DNA from: Phaeosaccion multiseriatum
Taxonomy: Eukaryota > Ochrophyta, other classes
Direction: 5' to 3'
DNA length: 64,000 nucleotides
Assembly (NCBI GenBank): GCA_965112735.1
Contig: OZ218954.1
Location: 1,116,001 to 1,180,000 of the forward strand
Position 1 is the stretch's first letter. Each line of letters begins with the position of its first letter. Below the pieces are notes generated by a model that worked only from the letters and a program-made list of their open reading frames with translations, ran no database searches and was not told the DNA's origin. The translations under genes and the position numbers were made by a program. Positions 33,901 to 45,900 of this stretch are shown here, piece after piece.

Positions 33901-36900
33901 ATTTGACTATACAATTATGCATTTGCCTGGCGACAAGCACTTGTGGGCTGACCCTCTGAGCCGTTGGCGCAAGAGGACGAGCCATGCAGCGCCTTGCGTG
34001 TTGGCTCTACGAGGCGGGAAATTCGGAGCCATGCAGGTCTTTGACATGATGGCGCCTGACTTTCTTTGGCCCACGGAGCAGGAGATTGTCAGCGTTCAGC
34101 AGGAGGCCTTTGCAAAGCTCCTGGACGCTGGCAAAGAGGTGGGAGAGAGTGGTCGCCAACTGCTTCTCTCACAGACTGGCGACGGCGGTCTGATTCGAGC
34201 AAAAAGTAGCACAGATGACGACGCTCAGCAGTCAAAGATTTGGATACCGCGTAAGGCAGAGGATTTGCGCCTTCGGCTCAGCGTAGTGGCCCACCAGGGG
34301 GGCATGGGCCATCGTGGGATGACCAACACGCTGGAAGCTGTAGGGAAGGACTTTGTCTGGCATGGCCAGCATGAGGATATCAAGCGCTTTGTGAACGAGT
34401 GTATTCATTGCCTTAGCAATGGCGTAGGGCTGCGCGTTCCTCGACCGCTTTTGGGTCAATGGCATGCTACCAAGCCCCAGCAGATGATATGGTTTGACTA
34501 TGTCAAGATGGGCAAGGGTATCATTTGGGTTGATGGACCTGATGGGTTCATGCAGATTCAAGTACAGTACGCGCTATGCATTTTTGATGACTTTTCGTCC
34601 TTGACAATGTACGAGCCGTGCTATGAGGCTACCGCACGAGGGTGCGCGCGGGCTTTGCTGAGATGGTTTGCTCAGCATGGCATTGTGCCTCGATGGCAGA
34701 GTGACAGAGGCAGTCATTTCCTCAATGAGGTGATGAGCGAGCTGAGAGCAATGTTGAGGTGTGATCATCATTTTGTGGTGGCACATGCGGCTTATAGCCG
34801 TGGACTTGGGGAGCGCGGAGTGCAAACGCTTCAGAAGCTTATGCAGCCGCTACTATCAGAGATGAGGGCGCTACCAGAGTCGTGGCCGCAGTTTCTGCCA
34901 GTGGTCGAGTCCATCGAGAACAGTTGCACCAAGAGCAGTCGTTCCAGCAAGTCTCCGCTTGAGCTGCATTCAGGCCATGTACCTCAGCGCCCTATCGACA
35001 CGGTTATGCTTCATGATGCTGATCGAGCGCAGAAGGTGGAGTTGAAGCAACTCACCCAAGCGCAGGTCGACACGATGGCTGAGGGGCTGCAGCAAATTCG
35101 GGAGCAGTTACGTACACGGGTCGAGGAGCACCTCTCCAAGATCAGGGAGCGCAAGCGTGATGGCATCAACGCACGTCTATTGCAGGGGCGGCGTGGCGCC
35201 GAGCACAGGAAGGATCTTGATCGCGCGCGCGAGCTCGCCAGCGAGTCAATTTTCCAGCCTGGAGTATTTGTGACGGTGGCGTCAGTGGGGCCTACGAGCA
35301 AGGTCGTTGGCCGATGGCATGGTCCTTGCCGAGTGACTGAGGCTCTCGAGCACCACGTATATCGCATTGAGGAGTTAGTGGGACAGAAGCGCACTTTGGA
35401 CGTGCACATCAACCGGCTACGCTACTACTGCGACGGTGATGTCAATCTTACTACCGACGTCCTCCACCAGATCTCACACAGCACTCAGAGTTTCGTAGTC
35501 GAGTCTTTTGAGGGGCTGGTTAGGCGTGCTGATGGCAGCTGGTTCTTAATCGTCAAGTGGAGAGGCTTCGACGCAGTCGAGAACAGCGAGGAGCCCATCG
35601 AGCAGCTTATGGCGGATACACCCCAAGCAGTGGAGCAGTATCTCGCCAAGCATCCGGACAAACAGCGAATCAGCGCAGTCCGAGCCTACTTGCGGGCCCT
35701 CTCGGAGCGGAACGCAGAGCGGGTAGTAGCGCCCAAGCGCAAGCGTACGCGCAAGAAGCGGTAAGCGTTGTGTTAGGTACTGGGATAGTTTCTTTCCTCT
35801 TTTGACGGCTCGGGCTGTCGCTTGGGGGTAGTGTGCTATTGTCCTATAAAGTGTTGGTCATACATTCAGGGGTCACAGAAATATGAGTGTAACCTTCATG
35901 GACACCCCTGACCCAGGGGGGATAGATAGAAAGCGTGTGGAGAGCACTCTTTTTCTTGCAAGCTCTAAGTGAGTAGTAAAGACTTAATACGGACACCGAC
36001 GCCCCACCAGAGGCGCGGCGAATACTTGGTCCAAACCCCTTAAGCTTTTCTACGTCAGCTTAGCACAGTGAGTCCAAACGGCGGATGGGATGAGCGATGG
36101 CAAACACTCACCACAAAAGTGGTGCCCTGTGACGTCGAAGAAGCAAAGCAGCCATCAGGAAAAAATGCAAAGGAGCGTGGCAGTGAAGCGCAGCAGTGCC
36201 AGCAGAAGGAGGGTGGCGAGGGAGCCAACCGCAGGCCGCCGTGAGGACGAGCAGTAGACAGGGGGCACAGGGGGCACGTTCGCGGTTCGGCCCAGCCAAT
36301 CGTTGCGGATGTTTTGGTGAGTCGTGACCGTGGTATGAGGGAAGGCGAGCGGTTTGTGGCAGAGCGAGAAGAAGGGAGGCAGCACAGCGCAACGGGGTCA
36401 AGTGGAGCGGCGGAACAAAAGTCAGTCATGTGCCCACTTCCTCGAAAGGGAGATTGCTATGGTGAAGGCGTTGACAATGCCTAGCCCCTCTTCCGAGGAG
36501 GGGGACAGCAACTCTACACGCAGATAGATACAGGTGGTAGAGGAAGAGTGGCAGGCAGCATGCTGTTGGTGTAGAGAGAGAGCCTGACTGTAGTGGCAAA
36601 GAGCGCGGGAAGTGCATGGGGGCGAGTCAAGTACTTGGTGAGAAGCGCTGGTGAGAAGCCGCTCACAGCACCCACCAGGCAGACCTGTCCCCCACACAAA
36701 CGTGGATTGAGGGAGTTATCGCAGGTGCATGTGTCGGAGGAGGAGGTGTATGCTCCACCGCCCAGCTCGCACATCGCCTTCTCGGTAATGCCTGTAAGTC
36801 ATGGTAGGTCCAGGGGAAGGAGGTGGGAAGGAGGTGGGCAAAAGGCGAGGAGCGGCAAAGGAGACAAGAAGCACAAACGGAAGTGAGTAGCAAGCTGCCG

Positions 36901-39900
36901 GCAAGTGGGGATTGATCGTCCAATGGGTATGACGATTACAGAGCAGGAGGGGCACAGGGCTGGTGAGTCTGAGGCACACGCAGTCCAGACGAAGGGAAGG
37001 TGGGGGGAGAGAGGCGCAGCATTGCTCCACGTCCGACAACAGGACTGGCGGCTGAATAGAGTAAAGGAGAAGAGGGAGGGTGGCAATAGCAAGCATGAAA
37101 TACCAATCTCCCTCTTCCATCCCAAACGTACCGAAAGTGTATGAGTCTTGCTCGGACGAGGGGAAAGTGCTGGCGTAGAGCTCAGTAGTGCCGTCCGCGT
37201 CGAGGATCTTGAAGCTCGCGCCGTTGATGCGGTCCTTGCAGCAATGGTCGACACGGTTGGTGACCTTGCAGTAGGTAACAACTTGGTCAGCTCCGCCAGA
37301 AAGGTAGAGAGTGAGGCGGGGAGCGGCATCCCCTGCGTCGGAGCGACAGAAGTTGTTCGTGGTGCCGTCGTCGCAGTTTTGAGCTAAAAACGACGCCAAG
37401 GTAGAGCTCAAGGTGATATCCACCAGCGGAATCTTAGCATTGCTGCCATCGTAACATTCGACTTCTGCCAGATTAAGGACACCCTCATCCCCAGTGCTAG
37501 CGTCCGCCGGAGGCACTTCAATGACGACTTGCCTGTCAGAGCCAGGGCACAGAAGCAGCGAGGGGGGGGGGGCATCGACAGGCAGGCAAAACGGGGGTTT
37601 CGCAACGTGCATTAGTGATGACGTCATCTGCGCTTCGAGTAGGCAGCAGGAGGAGTGGCTCAATGAAATGACGAGAAAGGGAAGGTCCATAGGGAGCTAA
37701 ATAGAGGGGGTACTTACTTGCCAACTACGATAGGCACAGGAGAGCAGGAGGGTACACAGGGGTCCAAAGGCCGTCAGTGCCCATCCGCCAAGCCGTGGAA
37801 GCACACATGCGGGCGAACAGGGCAGGCAGCAGTGAGCAGCCCAACGGGGGGGGGGGGGGGGCATGAGCAGCACGCCAGAGTAAGTTTGCTTGTATGGCTT
37901 CGACATTTACGGCGGGGAAATGATCCAAGAGCAGCTCAACCACCAAGAAAGGAAGGATGACTCTGTGCATAGAAAGCTCAGGTCTGGCGTACAATGTGGG
38001 CAAAACACAACAGGGAGAGCACAGCACAGCACAAGCAAAGAGAGGCCCCGAGCATGTAAACAGGGAGGGTGTGGAGTCCGGATGGCAGCCAGGAAGCAAG
38101 GAGCAGAAGGGAGGATCAGGACCGTACCACAGTCAGACCACAGTCAGACCACAGTCAGACCACAGTCAGACCACAGTCAGACCACAGGGCCTTATGTCGT
38201 CGGATGACTTGAAGAATGGAGTGCTTTTCCCCGAGCCCTGCCCTTTCTCACCACACGCGTCTCCTACTCCGTTATTATTGCTGTCTTGTTGGTTGGAGTT
38301 GGCTGTGTCCGGGCAGCTGCGAGGAGTCAGCACGAGGGGGGGAGGAAGTAGTGCAGTCAGTGTGGACCCTCTTGGAAAAAGGGGGTGTTGCGCACGCACA
38401 CACATTTGTTGCAGTCGCACTTGCATGTCAAGTGGAGCGTCAAGTGGAGCAGAGAGGAGGGTATTGACTATGCCAAAACCAAAGGTCCGAAATGCATAGA
38501 ATGAATGAAATCACTCACTTGTCCCAAGGGTCGAAAACGCCGTCCCCGTCGGTGTCTGCATCAGGAGGGCCGCCACCGCCGCACGAGACGCACGCCATGG
38601 CAGGAGGAGGTAGGGAGCGGCCCAGCAGAGAATAAGCAAGACAAGCGCATGAGAGAAACGATCGTCAGACTGTGGAGGGCAATGAGTGGGCCAGCCACGA
38701 CAAAAGAATCCGAAGTGCTCACTGGCTGTGCGGCCATGAAAAGCAAGCAGCAAGTATCGAGGAGCGACGAGATGAAGGTGCACAAGTCATCCTCAGCTCC
38801 GTTCCTTCCCTCACCATCTCACTCGTCCTTACCTTCACACATTCGAGTGAGTGTTGGGCTAAAAATGTTGCAGGGATGCACAGCCATGGGCGGGGTTCAA
38901 GAAGGAAAAGGAGAGTTCACCGAACAGCAACACGAGAGCACCAAAGCACAAAGACAGGAGCAAAGGGGGGGGGGGGGGGGTGTAAGCGCGAGGGTGTGGG
39001 ATTGGCGCTCCTTGCCTTCTTGGCTGGTCAAAACTCAGCCCCTGCAGGAGAGTAAACGCACTCCTCAAGGCACTCTGCCTGCGACTACCCACTTACCAAA
39101 CTCCATAGCCCGTGGCCAGGCAGCATGAAGCACCATTCCCATGTGTCTAGTGGCCACAGCCGAGAGTGATACAAGGAAACGTGGGAGACAGGCGCGGATG
39201 GATGGTCAGTCATCGTATCACATATCACGTCATCTGGGACGTACAAGCGTGTCTCTTGTACTTCTCCTTGCATGGACTGGCCCTTCCTTTTACACACACA
39301 CCTCGAGACTACTGCAGGCCGATGAAGCGGTGCAGTTGGCGGCCGAATTGCCATTAAAGTCGGCAGACTGTGTGGGGGTTGACGACGTGAGTCAGCAAGA
39401 GGCCAGGGGAACAGAGGGGATGTAAGGAGAGGACCAAGGCTTGAGGCATGGGCCATTCAGCGGCGGTGCGACAGAAGTAAGCCACAGAAATAGCCAGGTT
39501 ACGAGAGCGAACGTGGGTTGAGACTAATAATGCACAAAACAGGAGTAATGTTCGGCGCAGGTTGTCATCGAAGCAATTGCCTTCAAAACAAGTCCGCAGA
39601 CTTGTTCGAGGGGAGCAGGGTGGGCGTTGAAGAGAAAAGAGGGCAGGAGGCCAGCAGAGCGAGAGGCACAGGGGGGGGGGTCAGGAGAGGGGGGAGGCCT
39701 GGGGTGTGGCTGTGCCGCCAGACAGTGGCTGGTACGACACAAGTAAGCTAAGATACACAATCGGCCAGCCACGCAGGCAGCGAGAGCGGCCGGACTGAGA
39801 ACTCACCCCACAGGATAGGAACCCTGTGCAGGTTGCGGTCGAATCGTGATAAAAGTCGGCCTCCTGTGTGGAGCAGCAGGGTGTGCGTTGAAGAGAAAAG

Positions 39901-42900
39901 AGGGCAGGAGGCCAGAACAGCGAGGGGAACAGGGGGGAGGTCAGGATACGGGGGAGGCCTGGGGTGTGTGCCGCCAGTGGCTGGTACGACACAAGTAAGC
40001 TAAGATACACAATCGGCCAAGCAGGCAGCGAGAGCGGACTGAGAACTCACAGCACAGGATTCCTCCCCTGAGCAGGTTGCGGTCGAATCGTGATGAAAGT
40101 CGGCGCTCTGTGTGAAGCAGCAGGGTGTGTGTTGATGAGAAAAGAGGGCAGGAGGCCAGCAGAGCGAAGGACACAGGAGGGGGGGTCAGGATAGGGGGGA
40201 GGCCTGGGGTGTGTGCCGCCAGTGGCTGGTACGACACAAGTAAGCCAAGGTACACAATCAGCCAAGCAGGTAGCGAGAGCGGACTGAGAACTCACCGAAC
40301 AAGACCACTGCCCTGAGCAGTCGGCCGTGGAATCGCCATAAAACTTGGCTCCCTGTGTGGAGTAGGGTGTGTGTTGAAGAGAAAAGAGAGCAGAAGACCA
40401 GCAGGGGGGCACGTGGAGGAGGTCAGGAGAGGAGAAAGGCTCAGCGTATGGGCCCTGCACCTGTACACCAGGAGGGTATGACAAAAAATCCAATCGGACA
40501 GGTCAGGCAGCGAGAGTGGAGTTCTTGGGCTGACTGATGAGTGGGCAGTAGCTGCTACAAGAGACTTCCTCACTCACCCCGCATCTGGAGAAGCAATTTA
40601 CGCTAAAGGTCTGAGCACATGATTCCTCCCCTAAGCAGGTTGCGGCCGAATCGTGGTTAAAGTCGGCATTCTGGTTCGAGGGGAGCAGGGTGTGCGTTGA
40701 TGAGAAAAGAGGGCAGGAGGCCAGCAGTGGCCAGAGCAAGGGGCACAAAGGGGGGGGTCAGGATAGGGGGGAGGCCTGGAGTGTGTGCCGCCAGTGGCTG
40801 GTACGACACAAGTGAGCTAAGATACACAATCGGCCAAGCAGGCAGCGGCCGAGAGCGGACTGAGAACTCACATAACAGGAGTTCCCCCCTGAGCAGGTTG
40901 CGGTCGAATCGCCATAAAACTTGGCGTCCTGTGTGGAGCAGGGTTTGCGTTGATGAGAAAAGAGGGCAGCCAGAAGGCCAGCAGAGCGAGGGGCATAGGG
41001 GGGGGGGGTCAGGATAGGGGGGAGGCCTGGAGTGTGTGCCGCCAGTGGCTGGTACGACACAAGTAAGCTAAGATACACAATCGGCCAAGCAGGCAGCGAG
41101 AGCGCACTGAGAACTCACAGCACAGGATCCGAACCCTGTGCAGGTTGCGGTCGAATCGCCATAAAACTTGGCTTCCTGTGTCGAGCAGGGTGTGCGTTGA
41201 TGAGAAAGGCAGGAGGCTAGCAGAGCGAGAGGCACAGGGGGGGGGGGTCAGGATAGGGGGGAGGCCTGGAGTGTGTGCCGCCAGTGGCTGGCTGGTACGA
41301 CACAAGTAAGCTAAGATACACAATCGGCCAAGCAGGCAGCGAGAGCGGACTGGGCTGAGAACTCACCAAACAGGATTGGGCCCCTGAGCAGTCGGCCCTG
41401 GAATCGCCGTCGAAAATTGCAAACTGTGGGGAGCAGGGTGTGTGTTGAAGAGAAAAGAGGGCAGAAGACCAGCAGCAGAGGGGCACAGAGGGGAGGTCAG
41501 GAGAGGAGAAAGGCTCAACGTATGGGCCCTGCACCTGTGCCACAGGAGGGTATGACACAACATCTAAAACCTAGTCGGACGGGCAACGAGAGTGGAGTTC
41601 TTGGGCTGACTGATGAGGGGCCAGCAGCTGCTACAAGAGACTTGCTCACTCACTCGGCAGAAAGCATCCTTACAGGTCACGGCGCAATTCTTCATGACGG
41701 TTGAGCAGAGGCGAGGTGGGCCGCAGCCAGCCAGGGGCGGAAGGAACCCACCAGCCACATGTCATGACAGACGTGAGCAAAGCAGGACGAAGGGAAACAG
41801 CGGGGTGTTGGGGTGTTCGGATGAGTATGGGTCCGTGCATACAGGCTTACATCAAAATGGCGCAAGAACGAGGGTGCCTTGCAACAAGTAAAGCAAGATG
41901 ATCATGCGAGCACTCGCTCCCTCACCACAAAATTCGTCCTCTGTCGAGGCGAGGAGGAGACGCGCGGGTACGAGTGGGGAAGGACCATGTCCGACGAACC
42001 CCATCCGCGATCCCCAACATCACGAGGACGGGGCCGGCCGCACAGTGTAGACAGACGCCGCAGGTACCAAGCAAGGGCAAGGCAGAGGCACCAGCCAGCC
42101 ACGTCAAGAGGCAAGAAGGTGCGTGTCAGAAGGGTTCGCTTACTCACAGCCATACAGATGCCAAGACTCACAGAGCAACAGCAGTACCACGCATCTGCAG
42201 AGGGTTCAAGGAGTCTCGGTCAAGGACTCAATGAGTCAACGAGCAAGGAGCGCACGGGGCCCATCCATCGCTGGTGAGACGATGCCCTGCCTGCGCACAC
42301 ACCTGGCAAAACAAGCCCGTACACTCCGCTTGAACAGAAGGAGAGGTACACGTGCATGTTCCCCTCGAAGTGCCGTCGTCCGCGGTGAAAGGAATGTATG
42401 ACTCCGTGCACACTGGCGTACAAGAATGTGGGCAACAAGCAAGAGGGAGAGCACAGCACAGCATAAGCAAAGAGAGGCCCCGAGCATGTAACAACACCGA
42501 GGGTGTGGAGTTTACATGCCAGTCAGGAAGCAACAAGGAGCAGAGAGGAAGATCCGGACCGATTACACACACCCTTGCTACAGTCAGACCACAGTTAGAC
42601 CACAGGGCCTCATGTTGTTCGAAGGACTTGAATGTTCTACTCGAAGCGCCCCTCGACAAGGTTCACACCCGTCGTCCCCTTTCTCACCTTTACAGTTGTT
42701 CACATTCTCTTGGGTCGGGTTAGGCTCATAGGGGCAGCTACAACAAGGGACATCAACAGCGGATTCGGTCGGAGAGGAGGGGGTGCGTAAGCGGTTAACG
42801 CGTGACCACCTCGGCTCCGCAGAAGGGGGGTTCAGGCCTGAGGCAGGCCACTTGGGCTACACACAGGAGGGAACGAAGTCGCCCGCCCGCCCGCCCGTAG

Positions 42901-45900
42901 CAGCAGCAGCAGCAGCATACACACACACGCACACACCCTCCTGCAGCGTCCACTCACTTGTCCTCCGGGTCCACAATCCCGTCTCCGTCGGTGTCTGGGT
43001 GAGAAGGAAGCACACAACCAACCCAGCGTCACGACCATGCCGACAAGTCCGGGGATGAGAAGCAAGCCACGCCGCCCACCAGCGGAGCGGCAAAGAGGGT
43101 GGCACGAGGAGAGCAAAACCACCAGGACGAGAGGTGGAAGGGAAAAGGACAGAAACAGGTAGCGAGCGTTGTCAGTCGGCAACGCAATGAGCAGCGAGTG
43201 ACCACTCTGAGGTGCTCAGTGTGTAGTAACAGCATCAAAGCCCATGCCGCCCGCATGTTATCAGCTCCGTTCTTACCTACACACTCGGTGAGCGCTCCCC
43301 CAGCAGGAGGGCTTTTTAGTACGATTGAAGTCGCACGGGTAGAGGATTCAGGGGAAACACGGAGTCGGCACGGCAGAACGCAAAACAAACATGAGCGCAC
43401 AAAGGAGGAGAGAGAGCGAGATCAAATGCGAGGGCCCGACCGCGTGTGGGGGGGGGTTCGCCAACAGCTCGTACGGCCCTCCCGCGCCGCAAAAGACACG
43501 CACAGCAAGCACACTCTGTTGCGATCACTTACCACCCCTGTCCCACGCAGCATGCTTCGTCCTCGGTCTGTTGTTCACAGCGGCGCGAGGCATCATCAGA
43601 CAGAGAGCGACGGAGGAGACAGCAGAGGTGCGGTTACTACTAGAAAAACCTCATGGGTGTCCACGGCCGGCGGCGTGCTTGGGTTTCCCCCACCCCCTCT
43701 CATTTGTGACACACACACCTCAAGGTTATTGCAGGCATTGGCGTCGCAACTGGCGTAGGAACTTCCCAGCAGGACAACACTCTGTAGAGGGCGGTTGGGG
43801 CGAGGTCAGAGAGAGCAATCAAGTGTTGGGAGAGCGTTTTCGAGAGGATGAGCAGGAGAATACCATCCACTTTGTCCATTCTCGCTTCGTCAGGGCCCAG
43901 GTGCATGCAAAGACAGAGGGAGAGGGCCGAGGGTACAAACAAGGCTTGCTCGCAAGGAGGCGGGGAACGCACAGGAGCGAGAAGCGGAAAGTGACAAACA
44001 GAAAGGGGGCAAAAACACACAGCGAGGAGACCAATCGAACGTAGACAAGTAGAGCAAGCATGAGAGAAAATGGGGTGGGAAGGAGGGGTCGCGAGAAGGT
44101 GGAGAGGCACCGCAACGCCCCGTCCCCGTTAACTCGTGTGTAACGTCTACTACCCCCCCATGCCAAGACGGACTCACCTCGCAGCTGCCGGTTTCCGTGC
44201 AGTCAACAGCGCAGTTCTTCAGGATAGGCAGCATTGTGAGGTGTGGACAAGAGAGAGAGAGAGGGGCGGAGTGAGCAGAGTCGATATGATGCATCAGTAT
44301 GAAAGGAGCCAAAGGGGGGTGGGGAGAAGGGGGGACCCTGGCAGACAGCGACGGCGCAGGCTTAGACTGGCACGAAGGTCAGGTAGGTGCTAAAGCTGTC
44401 GCAAAGAATGCAGAACAGCTGCACACTAAGTCAATATAATGAAAGGCGAATCTCAAACGTCAATCAACAAGCGGTGGAGGCCACACTCAGAACCACTTCT
44501 CAGCCCCTGTCTGGCGTGGGAGTCCAAACGGCGGATGGGATGAGCGATAGCAAACACTCACCACAAAAGTGGTGCCCTGTGACGTCGAAAAAGCAATGCA
44601 GCCATCAGGAAAAAATGCGAAGGAGCGTGGCAGTGAAGAGCAGCCAGCAGCGTCAGCAGAAGGAGGGTGGCGAGGGAGCCAACCACAGGCCGCCGTGAGG
44701 ACGATCAGTAGACAGGGGGCACAGGGGGCACGTTCGCGGTTCGGCCCAGCCAAGCGTTGCGAATGTTTTGGTGAGTCGTGACCGTGGCATGAGGGAAGGC
44801 GATCGGTTTGTGGCAGGGAAGAAGAGAAACAGTACAGCGCAACGCGATCAAGTGGAGCGGCGGAACACGAGTCAGTCATGTGCCCCCTTCCTCGAAAGAG
44901 AGATTGGTATGGTGAAGGCGTTGACACCGCCCACCCCCTCTTATAAGGAGGGGGGCAGCAAGTCTATACGCAGATAGATACAGGGGGTAGAGGAAGAGTG
45001 GCAGGCAGCAGGCTGTTGGTGTAGGGAGAGAGCCTGACTGTAGTGGCAAAGAGCGCGGGAAGTGCATGGGGGTGAGTCAAGAACTTGGTGAGAAGCTCTG
45101 GTGAGAAGCCGCTCACAGCACCCACCTGGCAGACCAGTCCCCCACACAAACGTGGATTGAGGGGGGTCACAGAAGGGCAGGTGCACGTGTTGGAGATGGA
45201 GGAGGTGACGTATTCTCCACCGTCCGCCTCGCACATCGCCTCCTTGGTAATGCCTGTAAGTCATGGTAGGTCCAGGGGAAGGAGGTGGGCAAAAGGCGAG
45301 GAGCGGCAAAGGAGACAACAAGAAGCACAAACGGAAGTGAGTAGCAAGCTGCCGGTAAGTGGGGATTGATCGTCCAATGAGCATGCCGATTACAGAGCAC
45401 AGGAGGGGCACAGGGCTGAGATTGAGTCTGGGGCACACGCTGCCCAGACGAAGGGAAGGTGGGGGGGGCGAGGGGAAGCTTTGCTCCACGTCCGACAACA
45501 GGACTGGCGGCTGAATACAGTAAAGGAGAAGAGGGAGGGTGGCACTCAATAGCAAGCATAAAACACCAATCTCCCTCTCCCCTCCCCAACGTACCGAAAG
45601 TGTACTCGTCTTGTGCGGATGAGGGGAAAGTGCTGGCGTAGAGCTCAGTAGTGCCGTCCGCGTCGAGGATCTTGAAGCTCGCACCGTTGATGCGGTCCTT
45701 GCAGCAATCGAGACGGTTTGTGACCTCGCAGTACTTGACGACTTGGTCACGTCCGCCAGAAAGGTAGAGAGTGAGCCGGGGAGCGGTATCCCCTGCGGCG
45801 GAGTGACAGAAGTTGTCCTTGTCATCCTTGGTGCCGTCGTCGCAGTTTTGAGCTGAAAACGACGCCAAGGTAGAGCTCAAGGTGATACCCTCCAGCGGAA

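Larger units (their letters stand above)
30288..36067 (+). mobile_element. Ty3/gypsy chromovirus, 5.78 kb
   Basis: Two 236-bp LTRs, one visible mismatch between them, flank gag, protease, reverse transcriptase, RNase H, integrase and a C-terminal chromodomain. Order PR-RT-RH-IN and the chromodomain place it among chromoviruses. It lies antisense to the host gene in an intron. The reading frame is interrupted near 31417 (candidate programmed -1 shift) and at about 33000 inside RT (likely mutation). A tRNA primer site (TGG...) is not evident after the 5' LTR, so priming may be unusual. Confidence 0.95.

Noticed and set aside
24859-41423. CRISPR-like array (regular spacing of short repeats)
   Set aside because: The repeated units are exon plus intron of a eukaryotic gene, with splice sites and a conserved reading frame; spacers are not unique.
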